64,000 bases of DNA from Gordonia otitidis NBRC 100426 (lineage in GTDB: Bacteria > Actinomycetota > Actinomycetes > Mycobacteriales > Mycobacteriaceae), in contig NZ_BAFB01000091.1 of assembly GCF_000248075.1 (NCBI RefSeq), positions 17,773 to 81,772 on the forward strand. The letters are read 5' to 3'. The notes under the pieces were generated by a model that worked only from the letters and a program-made list of their open reading frames with translations, ran no database searches and was not told the origin of the DNA. A program made the position numbers and the translations under genes. Positions 27,449 to 35,972 of the stretch are shown piece after piece. Each line of letters begins with the position of its first letter. Position 1 is the first letter of the stretch.

Positions 27449-29035
27449 TCACCTCAGCCGATCGGCGCGCGGGAACCCGAGCACGGGTACTCCGCCGCGC
27501 TCCTGGAAATCGGACAGTCCCTTGCCTGCCAGCACGTGTGCGCCGGTCTGCTGACTGAAGAACATCATGCCCTTCTGGAACAGCTGTGTGACCCCCGCGC
27601 CGTCGGGCGTGAGCGTGGGTACGCCGATGGCCTGACCGAGCGGACCGGTCACGCCGCCGAGGTCGCCGAATTTCCCGTTCATGGCGTCGGTCGCGATCCC
27701 CAGCAGCTTCGACGATCCGGGCACGAGGTTGTCGGCAAGGCCGGTCAGCGAGTCCGGGATCAGCGAACCGAGGTCGGCCGAGCCGAGTCCGGCACCACCT
27801 CCGGGCGACGTCGGCGGTGTGACGATCTTCGGCTTACTGGTCTGTCCCTTCACCGAGAACCACGACGACTTGAGCTGCAGTTTGGTCCGGACGTCTTCAC
27901 CCGTCGCCTCCACCGTGCCGCCCGACCCTGACACCCGCACGCGCAACGCACGCCCGTTTTCGGGGCCGAGTCCGTTGGCCTCGATCACCTCGAAACTACG
28001 AAGTGCACCGACACCGAAGGCCGACGCGATACTCGACGCACTCACGTCTGCGGTCCAGTTGTGTTCCGGCGCAATCACATCGCCCTCGTCGACGACGGCG
28101 GGGAAACGCCCGCCCGCGGTGTACCCACCGGTCGACGCAGAGAACTCGGTGAATGCGGGTTGTCCGTTCTGGCGCAGTATCTGCCCGGCTGTCTCGTCGG
28201 CGGCACGATTGGTTCGCGGATCCTCACCAGCGACCCCGCCATACATCTGCGAGTTCTGCGTGTCGTCGATCTTCTTGCCTCCGGCAATCGCCGCCAACGC
28301 GTAGCTACGCGCGACGACAGCCTGCGCCTTGAGTGCTTCCATGCCGCCCGCGTCGCCCCAGCCCGGGATGCTCTCCTTGGCGATCACGCCCTTGACGTAG
28401 TCGTCGATGTTGAGCTTGTTCACGACGCGCCCGCCGTCGAAGCCCAGCGAACCGCGATACGCGGCATTGGAGCCGCAGAACTTGAGGAGTTCGTTGCCCG
28501 CGCGTCCGGGAGCCGGATTCGCGGGATCGACGAATGTCGCGGGCACCGTCCGTACGACACCACCGCCGCAGCCGTTGGTGATGGTCGCGGTGCCACCGGA
28601 GATGCTGATCGCTTGGCCAGGGCTCACCTGGACGTTGCCCACGCGGGCACCTGCGTCAGCCCGGACGTTCACCGCCGACTGCCGACTCAATCCGACGGTG
28701 ATATCGGGCTTGTCGGTCTTGCCGAGCGTCGTCCCCCCGTAGAAGTGCTGCAGGATCTTCGCGGCCGACCAGCCCTTCTTCGCGTATCCGTACGCGCCCC
28801 ACTGGCCCATACCGCGGCCGTGCCCGTGTCCGTGACCGATCAGGGTCACCGAGGACTCGGCAACGAGGCCGATGTCGGAGCGGTGCGAGAGACCGTCGCC
28901 GGCGACCACTCCCCCGACCAGCAGCGCAGGCGCCACCGCGCACACGACCAAGGACGATGTTCGATGACGCCGTCTCCCTGGCCGCGCCCGGGAGACGAAC
29001 GGATTCGACAGTCGGATGCTCACGGCTGTCCGCAC
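27449..29035 (-). CDS. Secreted SpoIID/LytB-domain protein
   Basis: SpoIID/LytB proteins are peptidoglycan lytic transglycosylases or their activators. The 528-residue protein has a basic signal segment (RRRHRTSSLVVCAVAPALLVGGVVAGDGLS), a GHGHGRGMGQWGAYGYAKKG motif, and the SpoIID core with KLNIDDYVKGVIAKESIPGWG, ALKAQAVVARSYALAA and FSASTGGYTAG. The C-terminus ends with ERGGVPVLGFPRADRL, which looks like half an LGFP wall-binding repeat. In a non-sporulating actinomycete the role is likely wall remodelling. A direct repeat resembling MtrA sites lies 38 bases upstream of the start. Confidence 0.88.
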   Translation of the reverse strand: MRTAVSIRLSNPFVSRARPGRRRHRTSSLVVCAVAPALLVGGVVAGDGLSHRSDIGLVAESSVTLIGHGHGHGRGMGQWGAYGYAKKGWSAAKILQHFYGGTTLGKTDKPDITVGLSRQSAVNVRADAGARVGNVQVSPGQAISISGGTATITNGCGGGVVRTVPATFVDPANPAPGRAGNELLKFCGSNAAYRGSLGFDGGRVVNKLNIDDYVKGVIAKESIPGWGDAGGMEALKAQAVVARSYALAAIAGGKKIDDTQNSQMYGGVAGEDPRTNRAADETAGQILRQNGQPAFTEFSASTGGYTAGGRFPAVVDEGDVIAPEHNWTADVSASSIASAFGVGALRSFEVIEANGLGPENGRALRVRVSGSGGTVEATGEDVRTKLQLKSSWFSVKGQTSKPKIVTPPTSPGGGAGLGSADLGSLIPDSLTGLADNLVPGSSKLLGIATDAMNGKFGDLGGVTGPLGQAIGVPTLTPDGAGVTQLFQKGMMFFSQQTGAHVLAGKGLSDFQERGGVPVLGFPRADRLR

Positions 29036-29072
29036 CTCCAGCGCGCAGTTGGGCAGACACTCCTCGATGAGG

Positions 29073-29087
29073 TCTGTTACAGATGTT
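29073..29087 (-). promoter_or_regulatory. MtrA-like direct repeat upstream of the SpoIID gene
   Basis: On the gene strand the site reads GTAACATCTGTAACA, two copies of GTAACA separated by three bases. MtrA in corynebacteria, mycobacteria and streptomycetes binds paired GTAAC-like half-sites and controls wall-hydrolase genes. Assignment to MtrA is inferred; the half-site spacing should be compared with the known consensus. Confidence 0.45.
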
Positions 29088-29176
29088 ACTGATGGGACTT
29101 ATGTGACCATAGTGATTCTTCTCCCGAATACCAACCTCAGGGCATAACAACCCCGTCACGAATCCCGCGCCCCGCG

Positions 29177-29344
29177 CCGCCGACTGTGCGCTCCCTGCCG
29201 CCGACTGTGCGCTCCCTGCCGCCGACTGTGCGCTCCCTACCGCCGACTGTGCGCTCCCTGCCGCCGACTGTGCGCCCCCTGCCGCCGACTGTGCGCCCCC
29301 TGCCGCCGACTGTGCGCCCCCTACCGCCGACTGTGCGTGCCCCG
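29177..29344. repeat. Eight 21-bp tandem repeats, GCCGACTGTGCG type
   Basis: The unit begins CCGCCGACTGTGCGCTCCCT and repeats eight times without gaps, at 29177, 29198, 29219, 29240, 29261, 29282, 29303 and 29324. Early copies carry CGCTCC and later ones CGCCCC. The array fills much of the 506-base interval between the SpoIID and AhpD-like genes and has no spacers, so it is not CRISPR. An open frame through it only reflects the period being a multiple of three. Confidence 0.9.
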
Positions 29345-29426
29345 GTTGTGATCGCAGCAGTTCTTAACCTGTCGGCAGCGGATGCCGTTCCCTAGCGTTC
29401 GACGCACCGCAGTGGGAGCCGCCCGA

Positions 29427-29510
29427 CACCGACACCGACGGATTCGACGCCGACGGCACCCGGTTTCACGCCAACGGCAGCACGGTTCACACCCACAGCA
29501 CCGCACGTTT
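29427..29510. repeat. Four degenerate 21-bp repeats, GCCGACGGCACC type
   Basis: Units such as 29448-29468 (CGCCGACGGCACCCGGTTTC plus one base) and 29469-29489 belong to the same family as the arrays at 20389-20535 and 30133-30300. They lie just before the AhpD-like gene, whose ribosome site (AAGGAACAG) follows. Confidence 0.7.
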
Positions 29511-29541
29511 CGCGATCCGCCCACACGACAAGGAACAGCTG

Positions 29542-30129
29542 ATGACCGACACGCTCGACGCTTCTCCCCGCACCCAGATCTCGCGCCTCACGGTGCCGGA
29601 GATCGATGCACTGCCCGACGATCTCCAACGGCAGATCCGTTCCATCGAGCGGCAAGTGGGCTACATACCCAATTGGGTGCGCGCATTCGCCCTGGGCGGA
29701 GCCCACGCGGCGCGTTTCAACGCCTACATCCTCGGACTGCTCGATCCCAGTTCGGGGCTGCTCCCCTATCCCGACCGTGAGTTGATCGCCACGGTGAGCT
29801 CCGCCGAGAACGGCTGCTCCTACTGCCGCCTCAACCACGCGGTCAGCCTCGGCGAGGCTCTCGGAGACAAGAAACTCGGTACGAGGATCGCCGTCGACTA
29901 CCGCGAGGTCCGCGAACTCACCCCACGCCAGCGGGTTCTCGCCGACTTCGCCGCCACCCTCTCGGCTCGCCCGAATGACATCTCCGACAACGATCTGGAC
30001 AGCCTGCGCAACCTGGGACTCGACGACGGCGCCATCTACGAGGCCATCGAGGTCGTCGCGGCGTTCGCAGCTGCCAATCGCTTCAGCATCGCGCTGCAAG
30101 TACGTCCCGACGACCAGTTCTTCGACTGA
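29542..30129 (+). CDS. AhpD-like carboxymuconolactone decarboxylase-family protein
   Basis: This 195-residue protein fits the 'peroxidase-related' subgroup of the AhpD/CMD fold. The core has the redox pair and proton-relay His in ENGCSYCRLNHAVSLGEALG, as in alkylhydroperoxidase AhpD. The N-terminus (TQISRLTVPEIDALPDDLQRQI) and PNWVRAFALGGAHAARFNAYI are typical of the subgroup. It probably reduces peroxides or a related substrate through the CxxC pair. It is flanked by 21-bp repeat arrays on both sides and is followed by an acyl-CoA dehydrogenase gene, so co-transcription is possible. Confidence 0.85.
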   Translation: MTDTLDASPRTQISRLTVPEIDALPDDLQRQIRSIERQVGYIPNWVRAFALGGAHAARFNAYILGLLDPSSGLLPYPDRELIATVSSAENGCSYCRLNHAVSLGEALGDKKLGTRIAVDYREVRELTPRQRVLADFAATLSARPNDISDNDLDSLRNLGLDDGAIYEAIEVVAAFAAANRFSIALQVRPDDQFFD

Positions 30130-30132
30130 CCG

Positions 30133-30300
30133 CGCCGACAGCACCGCACCCGACGCCGAGGGCACCGTATTTCACGCCGACAGCACCACCCCCGACGCCG
30201 AGGGCACCGCATTTCGCGCCGAGGGCACCGCATTTCGCGCCGAGGGCGCCGGATCGCACGCCGAGGGCACCGGATCTCTCGCCGACAGCACCAACGCACA
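30133..30300. repeat. Eight 21-bp tandem repeats between AhpD-like and dehydrogenase genes
   Basis: Exactly eight 21-base units start three bases after the AhpD-like stop and end just before the AAGGAG of the next gene. Units follow CGCCGAGGGCACCG plus seven variable bases; two adjacent ones are identical and three carry CGCCGACAGCACC instead. The family is shared with the aftB array and with 29427-29510. Confidence 0.9.
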
Positions 30301-30314
30301 CCGAAGGAGCAGCC

Positions 30315-31479
30315 ATGACAACCATCCAGCCCGTCGACACCTGGGTGATCCCAGAGGACACCCTCGAGCGTTTCCGTGAGCGCGCCGTCGCCCACGATCG
30401 CGACAACACCTTCTTCGCCGACGACCTCGCCGACCTTTCCGAACTCGGTTACCTACGCGCGACACTGCCCGTCGAACGCGGTGGGCTCGGCTTGTCACTG
30501 CACCAACTCAACACGGAGCAACGTCGACTCGCGACATTCGCGCCGGCCACAGCCCTCGGGATCAACATGCACCTGTACTGGGTCGGCCCGATCACAGATC
30601 AGCTCGCACAGGGCAATTCGAAGGTCTCCTGGCTTGCCGACGAAGTCGCGGCGGGCAGGGTCATCGCGGCAGGACACGGCGAACCCGGCAACGACCTCGT
30701 CATCGACGATTCGACGACGATCGCGACACCGGTCGAAGGCGGCTACCGCATCAGCGGCCGGAAGATCTTCACCTCACTGTCCCCTGCCTGGGATTGGCTC
30801 GGAGTGCACGCCCGCGACGACTCAGACCCGCAACACCCGAAGATCGTGCACACCTTTGTCCCGCGCGGCGAATCCGGCGTCACGACGGTCGAAACCTGGG
30901 ACACCCTCGGCGTTCGAGCCACGGCCAGTCACGACACCCTGCTCGACGACGTGTTCGTGCCACACGAACGCACGGTCGGCATCGTCGACCTCGGTCAAGC
31001 AGCCAACGGGATACATCGCGGGTATCTTCCCCTGGGTACTACCCGCGCTCGGCAACATTTATGCCGGAATAGCGCGTCGTGCACTGGATCTCGCCATAGC
31101 GTCGGCGACGTCCAGGAGTGCACTCAGCCTCGACGGTGAGACGGTGGCACACAAGCCGTTCACGCAATATCACGTTGCGGAGGCAGAGCTGGCGCTCGAA
31201 GCCGTGACCGGAGCACTCGACGACCTCACCAAATCACTCACCGCCGGAGAGGATCTCGGTGACCGTGCCCTCCTCCGCCTGTTCGCAGCGAAGGAGAACA
31301 GCACCCGCGTCGCACGCCAGGTCACTGACCTTGCGCTCGAGATCGCGGGAGCCGGTGCGCTGCATCGTCGTAACGAGTTGGAACGGCTCTACCGCGACGT
31401 CCGCGCAGGCAGTTTTCACCCGCCGAACTCCGACGCCGTCCGCGCCTTCATCGGAGCGTACGCACTCGGACTGAGCTGA
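30315..31479 (+). pseudogene. Acyl-CoA dehydrogenase, broken by a one-base frameshift
   Basis: The first 231 residues (start ATG after AAGGAG) read as an acyl-CoA dehydrogenase N-terminal and middle domain (LGYLRATLPVERGGLGL, GRKIFTSLSPAWDWLGVHA, VETWDTLGVRATASHDTLLDDVFVP). Homology then moves to the next frame: GYIAGIFPWVLPALGNIYAGIARRALDLAIA, to a normal end at 31479. Removing one G of the GGG at 31008-31010 restores a single protein of about 388 residues, the family norm. The defect is therefore a lone indel in otherwise intact coding sequence, either a recent mutation or a sequencing error. A working enzyme would oxidise an acyl-CoA or desulfurise a related substrate. Confidence 0.85.
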
Positions 31480-31511
31480 CACCGCGGGTCGGGTGAGCAC
31501 GCACGGTGTCG

Positions 31512-32873
31512 CTAGTCCGGCAACCGTCTCAACCGGGCCGGAATCGGCGCGGCCGCAACGTTGGTGAACGGCACAGCCATCGGGAAGTCGTCTCCGACGG
31601 AGCTGATGTCAAACGACCGCACGATCGACGCCAAGACAATCGTCGCCTCCAGCATGGCGAAATGGCCACCGATGCACGAGCGGCGTCCCGCTCCGAAAGG
31701 GAGGTACTGCCAACGGTCTATCGATCTGTGCCAGTCTCCAGTGAAGCGATCAGGGTCGAATGTGGTTGGCTGATCCCACAACTTCGGATCTCGCTGAATC
31801 GCGAAGACCCCGACCACACAGTTCGATCCGGCGGCCACACGATAGCCATCGACCTCCACATCCTCCATTGCCAGTCTGGACACGAGAGAGGCGGGTGGGC
31901 ACAAACGCAACGCCTCGTGCAGCACCCGGGCGGTCAACTGCAATGCCGGAATATCCTCGACACTCACCTCGTCAGCACAGGCGAGAGAGACCTCGGAACG
32001 TACAGCTTCCTGTAGTAGAGGATTCCTTCCGAGCTGCCACAGTGCGTACGTCAGGTTGGTCGCGGTGGTGTCATGACCGGCTACGAGGTAGACGAGTAGT
32101 TCGTCGGCAACGGCAGCGGCGTCGAGCGGTTGGCCGGTCTGAGCGTCCGTTTCACTGAGCAATCGGCGAACAAGGGGTGCGTCGACCCCGCCATCGGCCA
32201 CACACTGCGACACGATGCCTGAGGCCAAGGCTCGCAGCCGATCACGCGCTTTCTTTGCACGGCGCTGTGCGGACGAAGGCGACCACATCGGCGCGTTGAC
32301 GGGTCGCACCGCACGAGCGGTGGCCCGGCTCAATATCGTCCGTATATCGCGTTCGATCTCGGGGGTGGCCTCGAAATGAGTGCCGAGCACTGCGCGACTG
32401 AGAGCATTGATCGTGATCTGCCGACATTCGCGGTCGAGGTCGATCACGTCGGCGTCGACCCACTGGTGTTCAACCGCCGACACGGCAGAAGTCATGTGGC
32501 ATGCAAACTCTCGCACGCTCTGCTTGGTGAACAGCGGTTGTACCGTTCTTCGCCGGGGTAGCCACTCATCATCGGGAAGGTTGAACATGTTTTCGCCCAT
32601 CCACTTTCGCCCCTCGACAAAGATCGGCGCGCGCTTGTCCATGACGCCGGGACCTGCCCCGAGCACATCACGCGCCCCCTGCGGGGACGTGACGAACACT
32701 GCGGGCGGATAGATCCTGGCGGGCACGAACTTCATCTCGACCACCGGCGCGCGTTCGCGACACACCTCCGACGCGGCGTTGAGATCACTGAGCAGTCGGA
32801 ACTGATTCAGACGGGGCATATTGAGCGCAGCCGGAGGTGGCAGGGTCGAAAGCGGGGCGCCAACATGATCCAT
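31512..32873 (-). CDS. Cytochrome P450
   Basis: This is a soluble class I-type P450 monooxygenase of 453 residues. It shows the I-helix oxygen-activation motif AGHDTT, the K-helix ExxR (EALR), the meander PERF-like FDPDRF, and the heme loop FGAGRRSCIGG with the axial Cys. Early segments (FVEGRKWMGENMFNLPDDEWLPRRRTVQPLF) resemble bacterial CYP102/CYP4-like fatty-acid or terpene hydroxylases. I chose the ATG at 32873, preceded by GGAAG, over a GTG at 32912 without a ribosome site. It converges on the broken acyl-CoA dehydrogenase gene. No ferredoxin partner is nearby. Substrate unknown. Confidence 0.9.
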   Translation of the reverse strand: MDHVGAPLSTLPPPAALNMPRLNQFRLLSDLNAASEVCRERAPVVEMKFVPARIYPPAVFVTSPQGARDVLGAGPGVMDKRAPIFVEGRKWMGENMFNLPDDEWLPRRRTVQPLFTKQSVREFACHMTSAVSAVEHQWVDADVIDLDRECRQITINALSRAVLGTHFEATPEIERDIRTILSRATARAVRPVNAPMWSPSSAQRRAKKARDRLRALASGIVSQCVADGGVDAPLVRRLLSETDAQTGQPLDAAAVADELLVYLVAGHDTTATNLTYALWQLGRNPLLQEAVRSEVSLACADEVSVEDIPALQLTARVLHEALRLCPPASLVSRLAMEDVEVDGYRVAAGSNCVVGVFAIQRDPKLWDQPTTFDPDRFTGDWHRSIDRWQYLPFGAGRRSCIGGHFAMLEATIVLASIVRSFDISSVGDDFPMAVPFTNVAAAPIPARLRRLPD

Positions 32874-33023
32874 GGCGGACTTCCAATAGCGAGAGGTACC
32901 GGGCACTGCCACTCTAACGTCCAGATCATTCGCGCTAAAAGGGTAATGCGGACACCTAAATTGCTGGCGTACGCCGTTCGACGGACACTCCGCGATACAG
33001 CGAACGTGTGCGACAAACTCTCC

Positions 33024-33899
33024 TCAGGCGAACCACCGCGCCAGCACCCGCGCGACGCCGTCCTCGTTGTTTCCGACTGTGACCTCGTCGGCAGCAGCAA
33101 TGGCTGCGGGATGTGCATGGCCCATCGCGACTCCGTGCCCGGCCCAGGTGAGCATCTCGACGTCATTCGGCATGTCGCCGAAAGTCACTGTGCGCTCGCC
33201 GGAAAGCCCTGCGAGGTCGATGAGTTTCTGCAAGCCCGATGCCTTGTGCGTGTCGGGTACGGACAGTTCGATGAGTCCGTTGTCGGTGGAGAAGGTGACC
33301 TGCGCCAACCCTCGGACCTCCGCACGCAGACGCTGCGCCATGTCACCACTCGTCAGATCAGGCTGCCTGACAAGGAGTTTTACCACCGGCTCGGAGTAGA
33401 CCTCATCGTCACCGACCTCGACGTGATCCGGGTTGAGCCACGCATGTCGATACCCTGCGGTCGCGACGAACGGCGGTGTCGCAGCGTCGAACTCCGACGA
33501 TCCGACGCGCTCGCCCGCCACACCGGCGTCCGGTAGCCGACGGGCGATGACTTCACGCAGCACGGCGAGTTGATCGGTCTGGAGCAGCGACGAGTGCACG
33601 ATCCGATCGTGCGCGACGTCGTAGATGATCGCGCCGTTGGCGCACACGGCGTACCGCACGTTCACCGCGGATCCCGGGAACTGGTCGGTGATCTCCGCGA
33701 TCCAGCGTGGTGGACGCCCGGTCGCCAGGACGAACTCGGCACCGGCAGAACATGCAGCCCCGAGAACATCGATTGTGAAGGGCGACACCGTGTTCTGATC
33801 GTCGATCAGGGTCCCGTCGACATCGCTGGCGATCAGGGTCGGCTGCCCGTCGAATCCGATGGGCGTTTCGCCGTTCGTCACTGCGGATGCGTCACTCAC
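33024..33899 (-). CDS. Cof-type HAD phosphatase (Rv3813c-like)
   Basis: This is a haloacid dehalogenase-superfamily phosphatase of 291 residues. The nucleophile motif is SDVDGTLIDD, the threonine motif FVLATGRPPRW, and the late FGDMPNDVEMLTWAGHGVAMGHA supplies metal ligands. The C2-type cap between them fits the Cof/YbjI group, which acts on sugar or nucleotide phosphates. The GTG at 33899 overlaps the end of the acyltransferase gene by eight bases (GTGAGTGA), which argues against the longer upstream frame. In M. tuberculosis the equivalent gene (Rv3813c) also follows acyltransferase genes. Confidence 0.9.
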   Translation of the reverse strand: MSDASAVTNGETPIGFDGQPTLIASDVDGTLIDDQNTVSPFTIDVLGAACSAGAEFVLATGRPPRWIAEITDQFPGSAVNVRYAVCANGAIIYDVAHDRIVHSSLLQTDQLAVLREVIARRLPDAGVAGERVGSSEFDAATPPFVATAGYRHAWLNPDHVEVGDDEVYSEPVVKLLVRQPDLTSGDMAQRLRAEVRGLAQVTFSTDNGLIELSVPDTHKASGLQKLIDLAGLSGERTVTFGDMPNDVEMLTWAGHGVAMGHAHPAAIAAADEVTVGNNEDGVARVLARWFA

Positions 33900-34722
33900 C
33901 GTTGGCCTTTCGTGCGCGGGCCGCAGCCTTGCGCTCTGCTTCTTCTTTCTCGATGACGGCCGCCTCCTCGGGAGTCGGCGCCGAACCGCCCAGTCGGTGC
34001 GGCACCCAGAACTCACCCCGCGGATGAGGACCGTACTCGTCTTGCACGCGTGTCAGTAGCTCGCGCATCGCGTCTCTCAACCGGGTCGTGGCCTGCTCCG
34101 GATCGGCGTCTGCCGCGACAGGCATCGGCGTACCGAATCTGACAGCGACCGGTATGCCACTGCGTCCGATGTCACGTTTGCCGCCTTTGGTCCACTGCCG
34201 CTGCGCTCCCCACACGATGCTGGGGATCAATGGCACCCCCGCTTCCGCTGCCATACGGACCGCACCGGTTTTGAACTCCTTCAGTTCGAAGCTCCTGCTG
34301 ATCGTCGCCTCCGGATACACCGCGACGATCTCTCCGTTGCGTAGCGACGACACCGCAGCCCGATAGGCAGCCGAACCCTGCGACCGGTCGACGGGCACGG
34401 TCCCCGTGTGGGTGATGAGGAAGCGCATGATCCTGATGTCCATCATCTCGGACTTGATCATGAAACGCGTGCGACGGCCCGCACGGTACACGCCATAGGC
34501 CGCCGGTAGGAAGTCGACGTAGCTCGTGTGGTTGATCACGAGCACGGCACCTCCGTCGGCAGGGATGTTGTCGAGGCCATCGAGTCGAAGGTCCATCTTC
34601 TGGCCGCGGATGATGCCCGCTGCAATCAACTCGAGGATGCGGAAGACCGGTTCCCGACGTCGCCCGGTTCGCGAACGCACCGTCGCATCCGACGACGAAG
34701 CACCCGAGACCTCAGAACTCAC
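33892..34722 (-). CDS. 1-acylglycerol-3-phosphate acyltransferase (PlsC family), copy 1
   Basis: This membrane-associated lysophosphatidate-type acyltransferase has 276 residues. It shows the catalytic HX4D motif in NHTSYVDFL, the PVDRSQGSAAYRAA segment and the VYPEATISRSFELKEFKTG motif of the family. The C-terminus is basic and coiled-coil-like (EEAAVIEKEEAERKAAARARKANGE). It is paralogous to the gene at 35162, and both match the Rv3814c-Rv3816c cluster of acyltransferases. Translation is coupled to the HAD gene. It probably acylates glycerophospholipid or a related precursor. Confidence 0.9.
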   Translation of the reverse strand: MSSEVSGASSSDATVRSRTGRRREPVFRILELIAAGIIRGQKMDLRLDGLDNIPADGGAVLVINHTSYVDFLPAAYGVYRAGRRTRFMIKSEMMDIRIMRFLITHTGTVPVDRSQGSAAYRAAVSSLRNGEIVAVYPEATISRSFELKEFKTGAVRMAAEAGVPLIPSIVWGAQRQWTKGGKRDIGRSGIPVAVRFGTPMPVAADADPEQATTRLRDAMRELLTRVQDEYGPHPRGEFWVPHRLGGSAPTPEEAAVIEKEEAERKAAARARKANGE

Positions 34723-34772
34723 CGGTCCAGCGTATCGGGCCGTCTCATCCCGCCGACCTCGACCGCGCCGAT

Positions 34773-35081
34773 GTGAACGCGCTCGTGATCGGCGTGTACG
34801 AACTCGATCGAGGTCGGTCGTATCTCGCTTGGGCGCAGTACCGCATGCTTTCCGAACTCGTCGAGCGCCTCGTCGACAACACGACCGGCATCAATGGATC
34901 GGCAGACGGCTTCGCCGATCTCGCCAAACGCATCGCCCGCACGCGCGGGATGACGCAGCACAGAGTAGAAGCGCTTCTCTCGAGCACTGTGTTCACGTGC
35001 GATTGCGGACGCGACGACTGCAGCGCAACCATCCCCGAGCCCGGCGACGGACCGGACATCAGCATCGTCGTACACGTGTAA
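34773..35081 (+). pseudogene. DUF222/HNH (13E12-type) remnant
   Basis: The frame, open from before 34773 to a TAA at 35081, reads ADVNALVIGVYELDRGRSYLAWAQYRMLSELVERLVDN, then an internal segment, then FTCDCGRDDCSATIPEPGDG and ISIVVHV. These blocks resemble the N-terminus and middle of DUF222 proteins, the 13E12 repeat family of HNH endonucleases. The parts that normally lie between and after them, including the HNH domain, are missing. It is on the opposite strand to the two acyltransferase genes that flank it. I treat it as a decayed mobile-type gene. A small genuine protein cannot be excluded. Confidence 0.5.
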
Positions 35082-35161
35082 GAAGGGACTGCCCGATCCC
35101 CGACCTGGGCGCATCGAACCCTGTCAGGGCGAACCCACGTACCGAGTGCCGTCGAGCTCAG

Positions 35162-35932
35162 TTACGAGGAAGGCGTGTCGCCGCGCTCAGCATTGCGCGC
35201 GTCCCGCCGCGCTGCCTTCTCCTCGGCGTCGAGGCGGTTGGCCTCTTCGAGTGTCGGAGCCGATCCACCCAGCCGCGCAGGCACCCAGAACTCACCCTTG
35301 GGGTGTTCGCCGTAGGCGTCCTGCAGTTCGAGCAGCTTCTCGCTCATCGACTTGTGCAGTTGCGCTGTCAATGTCTCCGGATCGCCGACCGGTTCGATCG
35401 GTTCGGCGACGCCGACCATGATCGTGAAACCGGTACGACCGAGCCGCTTGGGGAATCCCTTGGTCCACACGCGCTGGGCTCCCCAGATCACCGTCGGAAT
35501 CAGCGGGGCGTTCGCCTCCAACGCCATGCGCGCCGCCCCGGTCTTGAACTCCTTGAGTTCGAAGCTCCGACTGATCGTCGCCTCTGGGTATACCCCGACC
35601 AGTTCGCCCTGCTTGAGGTAATCGACGGCAGCGTGGTAGCTCTCGGCGCCATGCGAGCGATCGACCGGGATGTGCTTGAGCGCGCGCATGATGGGCCCGG
35701 ACACCTTGTTGTCGAAGACCTCCTTCTTCGCCATGAAGCGCACATACCGCTTGCCCTGCAGGTATGCCGGGATGCCCGCGTAGGTGAAGTCCATATAGCC
35801 CGTGTGGTTGAGAGCGATGACGCCCGGGCCGCTCTTCGGAACGTTCTCGACACCGGAGATCTTGAACTTCAAGCCCTCGGCCAGCCACAACAATCGCGCG
35901 GTGGTGATGACGGAGGCGTACACGGGTTCCAT
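35162..35932 (-). CDS. 1-acylglycerol-3-phosphate acyltransferase (PlsC family), copy 2
   Basis: This 256-residue paralogue of the 33892 protein keeps the HX4D motif (NHTGYMDFTYAGIP), the PVDRSHGAESYHAAVDYL segment and the same VYPEATISRSFELKEFKTG block. The C-terminal tail after GEFWVPARLGGSAPTLEEA is again charged. The two copies are about 1.2 kb apart with the DUF222 remnant between them, suggesting a tandem duplication later split. The expected function is phospholipid or glycolipid acylation at the membrane. Confidence 0.9.
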   Translation of the reverse strand: MEPVYASVITTARLLWLAEGLKFKISGVENVPKSGPGVIALNHTGYMDFTYAGIPAYLQGKRYVRFMAKKEVFDNKVSGPIMRALKHIPVDRSHGAESYHAAVDYLKQGELVGVYPEATISRSFELKEFKTGAARMALEANAPLIPTVIWGAQRVWTKGFPKRLGRTGFTIMVGVAEPIEPVGDPETLTAQLHKSMSEKLLELQDAYGEHPKGEFWVPARLGGSAPTLEEANRLDAEEKAARRDARNAERGDTPSS

Positions 35933-35972
35933 GTGATGAGCTTAGCGAGGGCCGCAACCGCGGCCGCGAGGG

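Noticed and set aside
29186..29395. Open frame with RSLPPTV repeats over the 21-bp array.
   Set aside because: The repeat period of 21 keeps any stop-free frame open. There is no ribosome site or non-repeat domain.
29177..30300. Possible CRISPR arrays.
   Set aside because: The units are directly adjacent without unique spacers, and no cas genes are nearby.
30995..31040. Programmed frameshifting in the acyl-CoA dehydrogenase gene.
   Set aside because: No slippery heptamer or following pseudoknot was seen, and the family does not use recoding. A plain indel is simpler.
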